Below are positions 27,654 through 34,637 of a DNA stretch of 64,000 nt, piece by piece. How positions within the stretch are numbered: the first letter of the stretch is position 1; every line of letters starts with the position of its first letter. The notes beneath the pieces are model-generated. The model saw only the letters and a program-made list of their open reading frames with translations, had not been told where the DNA came from and ran no database searches. The translations under genes were made by a program, and so were the position numbers. Origin of the DNA: JADJXV01 sp046328995 (GTDB lineage Bacteria > Bacteroidota > Ignavibacteria > Kapaibacteriales > UBA961). Location: the NCBI GenBank assembly GCA_046328995.1, contig JAXLVN010000002.1:930001-994000 (forward strand), written 5' to 3'.

Positions 27654-27963
27654 GTGAGCAATGAAAAACCGGCCATATCAATGCGAATAATGTTGACGAA
27701 CTCTTCAGTATTCCATACGGAAACATCGGCCGGAAAAAAATATGACGAATTTGAGAAAAAAGAACAGAATTTTGTTAACGGTAAAAGATACAAGTCCGCA
27801 AGATCTGAGGCGGATGCAACTCAGGAACAGCTTGCAACAAAATCAGACCAAAAAGAGCGCCATATCGCGTATTGAGAATAGAGAACATGATGTTCAACTT
27901 TCTGTATTCTCAAGAAGTTATAAAGATGGGCTCGATACTTGGATTCGTTTGTTAATTACGTAA
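27654..27963 (+). pseudogene. Frameshifted XRE-type helix-turn-helix protein (antitoxin-like) relic
   Basis: Two overlapping frames together spell one XRE/HigA-like domain. The first gives 'ATQEQLATKSDQ' and the second, one base further, 'KSAISRIENREHDVQLS', which is the usual TQ..LA...Q.AISRIE...D..LS pattern. The join is at the A5 run in 'gaccaaaaagagc'; removing one A restores the frame. The start is unclear (GTG at 27654 or later), and the part after 'QLS' is not conserved. No toxin partner is next to it. Probably a decayed antitoxin. Confidence 0.5.
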
Positions 27964-27997
27964 CAGAATGTATTTGCAGTAATCTACATCCCGCCTT

Positions 27998-29032
27998 ATG
28001 TCCACACTCCCGAAGCCCAATCCCATCCTCGCCTACGCAGTTCCCGCCGGTATCTTCCTTCTTTGCTGGCTACTTACCTTTACGGCTAAATGTACGGCTC
28101 AGCCAACGCTGATGTCCACGGCGATTATGATTGACCTCATGATTACTGCGCCACTTGTGTATTATCTGGCTATTCGGAAGACGCGTGTGCCGGGTTTTAC
28201 GACGCTGCGCGTGGCAGTGGTCGGACTCCTCGTCGCCGGATGGATCCTCGGCGCGCAGCCGAATCCTGTGTTCGGCAGTATCAAAACATGGGTGTCGCCC
28301 GTGCTCGAAATTATCACAATCGGCTATATCACGCGGAGATTTATCCTTGCTAATCGCCGGGCAAAACTCGCCGGTAATGCGAATGTTGACTTCCTGATTC
28401 ACGCCCGGCAAATACTCGCGGAAGTACTTGGCAGCCAAAAGTTTGGACGAATAATTGCTTCTGAATTCGGTGTGATGTATTATGCATTTCGGTTCGGAAA
28501 GAAGGAATCCCGAAACGACACCTTTACGACCTACAAGAATAGCGGTATCCTGCTTATTCTTTATACATTTGTCGCTATATTTGTTATCGAGACTGCGGGT
28601 ATGCACGTGCTCGTTCATCTTTGGAGTGCTACTGCTGCGTGGATACTTACTGCGCTGAGCGTCTATTCCTGTTTGCAGCTGATGGCGCATATTCGGGCAA
28701 TCAAAGCCAGACCCGTTACGCTGAGCGCATGTGGTGTGGAATTGTATAATGGTCTCGCAGGTGATGCGATCGTCCCGTATTCGAATATTGAAAAAGTAGA
28801 AGTGTCGGATACAATCCCTGCGTATGGAAACGTCGTCAAATTAACGCTTCTCACTACACTCGAAAAACATAATTGCATTATCTATCTGAAGCATCCTCAA
28901 ATAGTTACCAAAGTCTTAGGAATGCAACGCACAGCCGATACAATTCTCTGCACTATCGATCAGCCGTCGGAATTTGCAGCAAAAGTACAGGCGCACTTGG
29001 CTGAAGAAGCGGAGAAGAGAACATCATACTAA
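27998..29032 (+). CDS. Hypothetical polytopic membrane protein
   Basis: A 344-residue protein with seven or so hydrophobic segments: about four in the first 115 residues, then two or three between residues ~180 and 230. A soluble central part lies near 120-178. The last ~100 residues look like a PH-like beta domain ('VTLSACGVELYNGL', 'VVKLTLLTTLEKHNCIIYL'). I do not recognise a named family. The next gene also pairs helices with a small PH-like domain, so they may work together. Confidence 0.6.
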   Translation: MSTLPKPNPILAYAVPAGIFLLCWLLTFTAKCTAQPTLMSTAIMIDLMITAPLVYYLAIRKTRVPGFTTLRVAVVGLLVAGWILGAQPNPVFGSIKTWVSPVLEIITIGYITRRFILANRRAKLAGNANVDFLIHARQILAEVLGSQKFGRIIASEFGVMYYAFRFGKKESRNDTFTTYKNSGILLILYTFVAIFVIETAGMHVLVHLWSATAAWILTALSVYSCLQLMAHIRAIKARPVTLSACGVELYNGLAGDAIVPYSNIEKVEVSDTIPAYGNVVKLTLLTTLEKHNCIIYLKHPQIVTKVLGMQRTADTILCTIDQPSEFAAKVQAHLAEEAEKRTSY

Positions 29033-29065
29033 AAGGCAATCGTTCAACATCCTAAAAAATCATAC

Positions 29066-29096
29066 ACAATCAGCGCCAATCAGCGTGCCATCGACG
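29066..29096. repeat. Leader direct repeat 'caatcagcgccaatcagcgt'
   Basis: A 31-bp sequence repeated almost exactly at 29649-29680. Both copies lie within about 35-55 bp of the start codon of the following gene (29132 and 29734). Confidence 0.65.
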
Positions 29097-29131
29097 CCTG
29101 CTCATTGAACCGCGACATACATTCCACATCC

Positions 29132-29629
29132 ATGAAAACATCTACATTCCGCCTCGTGGCTTTTCTTCCTCTCTTCCTTGTTGTGATGGTGCTTGGGTTT
29201 ACTGCATGGATTGCATCTATCGCCGCCACAGAAACAGAATTTGATGCTGTGCTGATATATGTCGGATTATGCGGCGTCATGCTCGCTGTTCTCGCGTGGA
29301 TTCTGCTTGCCGAAGTGCGCAGTAAAGCCATTACTGTAGCGCTCGAAGCAAATTCTCTAACCGTCCGCGGGTATTACGGGTTAGGCAGTAAACGCAGCAT
29401 TTTCTATGCTGACTGCTCCGGATTTCTCACCTCCGACCTGCCCACCGATAGCGGTCAGACCTACGAGTATTTATATGTCATGCAAAACGGCAAAAAAGTC
29501 GTGAAAGTATCAGAATTTTATCACAAAAATTACGATGAACTGAAACGCGAAATTGCCTCGAAATTGAAGTATTTAGGAGATAAACCATTTTCCATGTCCG
29601 AAGAATTGATGGATACAATTCGCCCCTAA
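29132..29629 (+). CDS. Small membrane protein with a PH-like C-terminal domain
   Basis: A 165-residue protein; I chose the ATG at 29132 over an in-frame TTG at 29105. Two hydrophobic helices (about 7-30 and 38-60) are followed by a beta-rich domain of ~100 residues ('ITVALEANSLTVRGYYGLGS'), which looks like a bacterial PH domain. Function unknown. It follows the 27998-29032 gene by 99 bp on the same strand. Confidence 0.6.
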   Translation: MKTSTFRLVAFLPLFLVVMVLGFTAWIASIAATETEFDAVLIYVGLCGVMLAVLAWILLAEVRSKAITVALEANSLTVRGYYGLGSKRSIFYADCSGFLTSDLPTDSGQTYEYLYVMQNGKKVVKVSEFYHKNYDELKREIASKLKYLGDKPFSMSEELMDTIRP

Positions 29630-29733
29630 AAATCATAAAAAATCATAAACAATCAGCGCCAATCAGCGTGCCATCGGCGCTTGATCCCAATAACAACAAT
29701 CAAAAAATATTCTACATTAATTCCTTACAAATC

Positions 29734-31479
29734 ATGAAGCTACAATTACTCCTTTTATCCTTCCTCTTTATCTGCGGATGCTCTATGCGCCAAGACCCGA
29801 ATGCCGAAATAACCCAACTCTTCGCCAATTACAAAGAATATGTCATGCGCACGTTCCCCGAGAGCGCGACGTATGAAGGCGACCACCGCTTCGATGACCG
29901 CCTGACGGATTTGTCGGAGAATGCCGAGGTGGCGCATTATGATTCATTACGCATGTATTCCAAACAGTTAGCCGCGATTGATACGAGCAAACTCACGCCG
30001 GAGAACAGGGTGAATTATACGCTTGTCAGTGAAATGTTCGCTGAGGCATTTGAAGCCGAGAAATTCCACGGATACCTCATGCCGCTCACGCAGCAGGACG
30101 GTATCCACATCGGTTTTCCGCAGATTATTGAGTCGCAAGTACTCAAAACGCCGGGTGATTACGAGAAATATTTCGCGCGGCTGCGTGGCTTCGGCAAGCA
30201 GGTGACGGATATTATTGCGAACATGAAAAAGGGAATGAACGAAAAGCTCGTGCCGCCGAAATTTGCGATGGAGCAAGTACTTACGCAGATTACAGCGATT
30301 AAAGACGTTCCGGTCGATTCGAGTCCGTTTATGATGCCTGCACTTTCGATTGACAAATCCTGGTCACAGAGTGATAAAGACCGTATTACCAAAGAATTAG
30401 CCGCAATTATCGGTTCGGATATCAAAAGCAATTACCAAACACTCTACGACTTTATCAAGAATGAATATCTCCCGAATTGCCGCGCCATCGACGGTGTATC
30501 TGCGCTGCCGGATGGCGAGGAACGGTACAAATTTGCGATCCGCCACGAGACAACGACATCGATGACAGCGGATGAAATTTTCAATCTCGGCATGAAGGAA
30601 GTAACGCGAATTCAGGCACTTATGGAGGAATTAAAGAATCAGATAGGGTTCAAGGGAACGCTTGCCGAATTCAACAAATACCTGCTCACCGATACGGCAT
30701 TTTATTACACAGATAAGCAAAAAATGCTCGACGATTTTGCCGCCATTCTCAAAACAATGGACGCGAAATTACCATCGCTTTTTGGTCGGTTGCCGAAAGC
30801 GCCGTACGCGCTCAAGGAAATGGAAATGTACCGCGCCAAATCTGCCCCGCAGGCGTATTACTATTCTGCGCCGGAGGACCGCTCGCGTCCCGGGTATTTT
30901 TATGTCAATACCTACGACCTGCCGTCACGTCCGAAATTCACGATGACCGCGCTCGCGCTGCATGAAGCAATTCCCGGACATCATCTGCAAATAGCTATTG
31001 CGCAAGAACTTCCCGCGCTGCCGTGGGTGCGCCGTCAGATGGGATTCACAGCATTTGTCGAGGGATGGGCGCTCTACGCCGAGAGCTTGGGGTATGAGAC
31101 CGGCATGTATCAGGACCCGTATCAGCGGTATGGCGCATTGACCTTCGAGATGTGGCGCGCGTGCCGTTTGGTGGTTGATGCGGGGCTGCATTCGAAGAAT
31201 TGGACACGGGAGCAGGCAGTGCAATTTATGATGACGCATGCCTCCAATTCCGAACTCGACACGCGGAGCGAAGTGGACCGGTATATTGTATGGCCGGGTC
31301 AGGCATTGGCGTATAAAATAGGGGAGTTACGCATCAAAGCGCTCAGAAGCAAAGCCGAGAAAACCCTTGGCACAAAATTCTCCATTTCAAAATTCCACGA
31401 CGCAATTTTGGAAAATGGAGCTATTCCGCTTGCGATGCTGGAGAAGAATATTGAGGAGTGGGTGAAGTCGGTGAAGTGA
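29734..31479 (+). CDS. DUF885-family lipoprotein, putative metallopeptidase
   Basis: A 581-residue lipoprotein; the ATG at 29734 was chosen because it gives a proper signal peptide with the lipobox 'ICGC'. The rest matches the DUF885 family, which is related to zinc carboxypeptidase-like gluzincins. Hallmarks are 'ALHEAIPGHHLQ' (HExxxGHH) and 'FVEGWALYAESLG' (second glutamate) in the C-terminal half, and 'DTRSEVDRYIVWPGQALAYK' near the end. It is probably a periplasmic peptidase acting on unknown peptides; some family members are described as bacterial peptidases. It is likely transcribed alone. Confidence 0.88.
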   Translation: MKLQLLLLSFLFICGCSMRQDPNAEITQLFANYKEYVMRTFPESATYEGDHRFDDRLTDLSENAEVAHYDSLRMYSKQLAAIDTSKLTPENRVNYTLVSEMFAEAFEAEKFHGYLMPLTQQDGIHIGFPQIIESQVLKTPGDYEKYFARLRGFGKQVTDIIANMKKGMNEKLVPPKFAMEQVLTQITAIKDVPVDSSPFMMPALSIDKSWSQSDKDRITKELAAIIGSDIKSNYQTLYDFIKNEYLPNCRAIDGVSALPDGEERYKFAIRHETTTSMTADEIFNLGMKEVTRIQALMEELKNQIGFKGTLAEFNKYLLTDTAFYYTDKQKMLDDFAAILKTMDAKLPSLFGRLPKAPYALKEMEMYRAKSAPQAYYYSAPEDRSRPGYFYVNTYDLPSRPKFTMTALALHEAIPGHHLQIAIAQELPALPWVRRQMGFTAFVEGWALYAESLGYETGMYQDPYQRYGALTFEMWRACRLVVDAGLHSKNWTREQAVQFMMTHASNSELDTRSEVDRYIVWPGQALAYKIGELRIKALRSKAEKTLGTKFSISKFHDAILENGAIPLAMLEKNIEEWVKSVK

Positions 31480-31524
31480 GAGAGGGGATGCTTCGACATT
31501 TTTTGAGGGAAATTGGAAACAGTC

Positions 31525-31810
31525 GTAGGGGCGAATTGCATTCGCCCCGGTCGTGCAGGGTAGGGCGAGTGTGATCCGACCGTGCAATGGAAAAAACGCC
31601 CAATCCACAATCATTGACATAACACAGAAAATTAGGGTTTCCGCATCAAAATATCTGATAGCTCCATAGGAGCGAAATCTTAATAGAAAATGAACGATCC
31701 GAAGAAATAAAGCTCCATAGGAGCGACATAAATACGACCAATCCACCAACTATTTCGCTCCGATGGAGCTTTTATGAATTCTAGGATGTACTCTCTATTA
31801 CTATTTCGCC
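31525..31810. repeat. Intergenic repeats between the DUF885 gene and the toxin-antitoxin operon
   Basis: Contains half a 'gtaggggcgaa' palindromic unit (31525-31556), then three copies of 'agctccataggagcga' or its inverse (near 31655, 31711 and 31751). A related 'tttcgcccttatagggct' sits just beyond. No gene is seen in this stretch. Confidence 0.7.
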
Positions 31811-31898
31811 CTTATAGGGCTAAAGAAATGGGATATTTCCCCTCGAAAGATTTGATGCGGTAACCCTAACAAAAAATTGACAATGCAATCAACTTCTC

Positions 31899-31956
31899 TA
31901 CACCCGAAAAGGTATAAATCTATCAAGATTTCCTATATTTGCACCCGAAAGGGTAC
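31899..31956 (+). promoter_or_regulatory. Twin operator-like sites and promoter of the hipBST-type operon
   Basis: Two near-identical sites, 'acccgaaaaggt' (31902-31913) and 'acccgaaagggt' (31943-31954), lie 41 bp apart, about four helical turns. The ACCC/GGGT arms are inverted. Between them 'tatatttg' (31934-31941) fits the Bacteroidota -7 consensus TAnnTTTG. The ATG of the HipB-like gene is 6 bp after the second site. Autoregulation by HipB is inferred. Confidence 0.6.
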
Positions 31957-31959
31957 ACA

Positions 31960-32178
31960 ATGAATGATACAACAACACATATAGCAACATTTTTGAAAGA
32001 GAAGCGCAGGCAGCTGGGCATGACGCAACCTGAGCTTGCGGAGAAAGCGGGTGTTGGTCTGCGGTTTATCCGTGAAGCCGAGCAGGGGAAGGCGACTCTT
32101 CGATTGGACAAGGTGAATCAAGTTCTCCGGCTCTTCGGTTGTGAGGTCGGAGTAGTCGCAAGCAAGCGGGAGCAATAA
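31960..32178 (+). CDS. hipB: HipB-like XRE-family antitoxin/repressor
   Basis: A 72-residue DNA-binding protein consisting of one helix-turn-helix domain: 'LGMTQPELAEKAGVGLRFIR' followed by 'EAEQGKATLRLDKVNQVLRL'. I chose the ATG at 31960; an upstream TTG at 31939 overlaps the operator. It is the first gene of a three-gene operon. The next start is only 1 bp past its stop. By analogy with HipB it should bind the twin sites upstream and repress the operon; in tripartite systems it is DNA-binding and may help neutralise the kinase. Confidence 0.88.
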   Translation: MNDTTTHIATFLKEKRRQLGMTQPELAEKAGVGLRFIREAEQGKATLRLDKVNQVLRLFGCEVGVVASKREQ

Positions 32179-32179
32179 C

Positions 32180-32506
32180 ATGAGAAAAGCTGAAATCTAT
32201 ATGCACAATCAGCTTGCGGGATACCTCGTGCAGGATGAGAATGGCTATTCGTTTTTCTATGCCGAGGAATATCAGAATCTTCCGCAGGCACAAGCAGTTA
32301 GCGTGACGCTGCCATTGACAAATACAACCTATGTGAGCACACGTCTGTTTCCATTTTTTGATGGTCTAATTCCGGAAGGATGGCTTCTGGCAATTGCTGA
32401 GAAAAACTGGAAAATTAACCCCCGTGATCGAATGGGACTCCTGATGGCATGCTGTAACGATTGCATCGGAGCCGTTCATGTCGAAGCAAAGCAAGAAGAG
32501 GAGTAA
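32180..32506 (+). CDS. hipS: HipS-like protein (stand-alone HipA N-terminal subdomain)
   Basis: A 108-residue protein matching the N-terminal subdomain of HipA ('Couple_hipA' type). Features: 'AGYLVQDENGYSFFYAEEY', 'VSVTLPLTNTTY' and 'LFPFFDGLIPEGWLL', the last being the family hallmark (F..LLPEG). In ordinary HipA this domain is fused to the kinase; here it is a separate gene, as in HipBST, where HipS is the antitoxin. It begins 1 bp after hipB and ends 6 bp before the kinase gene. It probably binds the kinase and blocks its activity. Confidence 0.85.
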   Translation: MRKAEIYMHNQLAGYLVQDENGYSFFYAEEYQNLPQAQAVSVTLPLTNTTYVSTRLFPFFDGLIPEGWLLAIAEKNWKINPRDRMGLLMACCNDCIGAVHVEAKQEEE

Positions 32507-32512
32507 GTATCT

Positions 32513-33460
32513 ATGAAACAATGCTTGTACTGTTATCAGCCAGTCGATAACGAAACAGAATTTCACCCACGGTGCAGTAAGAAAATTTTTGGTTCACTGG
32601 TGCCGCCTGTCGTGCCATATTCCGAATCTGATATCGATGAACTTGCTTTGGAACTCGTGCGTAGCCGAAATTCAGTGACCGGAGTGCAACCCAAATTATC
32701 CGTTGAAATTACAACGGGAGCGAGTAAAGCTGACCCAAAACGCTTTACTATCGTTGGGCTTTGGGGTGATTATATACTCAAGCCGCCGACGAGCCAATAC
32801 CCTCATTTACCGGAAGTTGAAGATGTCACCATGCATTTGGCTTCCCTTGCCAAAATTACGTGCGTTCCACATAGTTTGATACGGTTGCAATCGGGATGCT
32901 TGGCGTATATTACCAAGAGAATCGACCGGACAAAACATGGCAAAGTACACATGGAAGATATGTGTCAGATCACCGAACGCCTGACAGAGGACAAGTATTA
33001 CGGTTCGTACGAACAAATTGCAAAAGCCATTATAAAATACTCCATTAACCCACTACTAGACTGCATTAATTTTTATGAAATGGTACTCTTCTCGTTTTTA
33101 ACGGGTAATGCTGACATGCACTTGAAGAATTTTTCCCTCATCTGCACTCCCGGTATCGGATATCATCTTGCACCGGCGTATGATATGGTATCGACTGCTC
33201 TCGTACATCCGGCCGATACAGAAGAGCTGGCGCTTGCTCTCAATGGAAAGAAACGAACAATCGGACGTAAAGATTTTATGACTGCATTTGCAGCTATTTC
33301 ATTGGATAATAAGACGATAGAGTCGATGATGCGAAAATTTGAGAAGTCCATTCCTTCGTGGTACGAGTTTATTGGGCATAGCTTTCTGCCGGAGGATATG
33401 AAGGTGGAGTTCGTGCGCTTAATTCAAACACGCGCCGAGCAGATTCGACTTGAAGTCTGA
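32513..33460 (+). CDS. hipT: HipT-like serine/threonine kinase toxin with N-terminal zinc-finger-like motif
   Basis: A 315-residue HipA-superfamily kinase lacking the N-terminal subdomain, as in HipT. A C4-x2-C7...H18-x2-C21 motif at the N-terminus ('CLYCYQPV', 'FHPRCSKKIFG') could bind zinc. The loop 'RNSVTGVQPKLS' has S54-V-T56 at the place of the autophosphorylated S-I-S in HipT. Lysine K90 in 'YILKP', catalytic D201 in 'GNADMHLKNFSL' and D224 in 'APAYDMVS' complete the kinase site. In known relatives the target is an aminoacyl-tRNA synthetase (GltX for HipA, TrpS for HipT); the target here is unknown. It is the third gene of the operon and appears intact. Confidence 0.88.
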   Translation: MKQCLYCYQPVDNETEFHPRCSKKIFGSLVPPVVPYSESDIDELALELVRSRNSVTGVQPKLSVEITTGASKADPKRFTIVGLWGDYILKPPTSQYPHLPEVEDVTMHLASLAKITCVPHSLIRLQSGCLAYITKRIDRTKHGKVHMEDMCQITERLTEDKYYGSYEQIAKAIIKYSINPLLDCINFYEMVLFSFLTGNADMHLKNFSLICTPGIGYHLAPAYDMVSTALVHPADTEELALALNGKKRTIGRKDFMTAFAAISLDNKTIESMMRKFEKSIPSWYEFIGHSFLPEDMKVEFVRLIQTRAEQIRLEV

Positions 33461-33695
33461 GGTGAGAGAGCGGATTGTCAATTACTCTTTTTCTATTACC
33501 AATAGAATTATGGAAGGGATAAACTCTACAATCCAGACCATTAAACGCTTAGCTCGTGGATACAGATACACAGAAATTTCAAAAAAATGATCAGGTTTGA
33601 TTTCAATGATTACAAGGTCTCAAGTAATTTCATATAAAACCCCAAAATTATAGTATAAGCATTCCAAATAAAAAACGAAATTACGGAGGTACGGT
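33461..33695. other. Intergenic stretch after the toxin-antitoxin operon
   Basis: A+T-rich, 235 bp, no gene, repeat or clear terminator seen. A good 'ggagg' ribosome site for the next gene lies at its end. Confidence 0.5.
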
Positions 33696-34289
33696 ATGCC
33701 GGATGTGGTTAATAATCAATCTCAGCTAATCAAGAGAAGAGGAGGCAGATTTGAATGGAAAGAATGGCTAAACCTATTTACGCAGATTATTGCAACAGCG
33801 ATTCTAACTAGTATTGGTTTTTTTATTGGAATATTCTCAATTATACTCGAAAAGCCCCCGGTTTTTGCAAAAACTTTTACACTTGTTGTCATTGCAATTA
33901 TTAACGGATTTTGGTATGCTATACATTGTGCAGATTGTATCAAGAAACGAAAATGGCGCAGCTTGAAATTTTCTCTTGCTGTGTATTTTGCGTTCTTGTT
34001 ACCATTTATTTTTATCATATTATTTCCATTTCGTTTTAATTCCATACAATGGAAATCAGATATGCAGGGGTTCCCCAATGCCAGAGGTTACATGGTTGAA
34101 GATATTATAAGCAGTCGCTTATTAATTGGCAAATCGGAATCTGATGTTTTACAAATTTTAGGTAAGCCGGATCATCAAGTTTTCGGTGAGTATGAGTATT
34201 ATTATTCTGATTCATTTTTTGATGGTTGTGATAACATGAGAGTTATCTTCAAAAATGGACTATGTACAGAAGTTTACACCCACGATTAG
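33696..34289 (+). CDS. Membrane protein with BamE/SmpA-like C-terminal domain
   Basis: A 197-residue A+T-rich gene with a strong 'ggagg' site before its ATG. Three hydrophobic helices (about 27-50, 57-78, 90-112) are followed by an ~80-residue domain with 'SSRLLIGKSESDVLQILGKP', 'YEYYYSD' and 'MRVIFKNGLCTEVYT'. That is the pattern of the SmpA/OmlA (BamE) fold, often used for protein-protein contacts in the envelope. Here it is attached to membrane helices rather than a lipid anchor. No role can be assigned; base composition suggests it was acquired. Confidence 0.6.
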   Translation: MPDVVNNQSQLIKRRGGRFEWKEWLNLFTQIIATAILTSIGFFIGIFSIILEKPPVFAKTFTLVVIAIINGFWYAIHCADCIKKRKWRSLKFSLAVYFAFLLPFIFIILFPFRFNSIQWKSDMQGFPNARGYMVEDIISSRLLIGKSESDVLQILGKPDHQVFGEYEYYYSDSFFDGCDNMRVIFKNGLCTEVYTHD

Positions 34290-34637
34290 CACTATGAATA
34301 CATACTTCTATCATAATTTGTATGGTGTTGTCTGTGTAAATGTATTCCTTCAATTCGTGTGCGCCCGTACGTCATTTCTGCTGCGAAAGTATAATTCCTT
34401 GAATCGTGCATACGTTTGGTCCGGAATAAAGGCCAGATATACATTTTTGGTTGAGCTGCTGGCTCTTTTGGGTGTTTGATTGAATTGTTTGTCAAGGTAA
34501 CATGTTGAAAAATTTGAAGATGTCAAAAGTCCTAATAGAAACACCAAAAAATATAGAACTGTAACCAACTATCAAATCATCAGATTGTTTAATAAAAAAT
34601 GAAGTAAAATTTGTTATCCAATTACACAAGGCAACCC
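34290..34637. other. Intergenic region, no feature recognised
   Basis: About 350 A+T-rich bases with no credible gene, repeat or RNA structure. Confidence 0.5.

Noticed and set aside
27521..27793. Minus-strand 90-codon gene
   Set aside because: Overlaps the start of the small lipoprotein gene and the XRE relic; composition is that of a shadow frame and there is no ribosome site.
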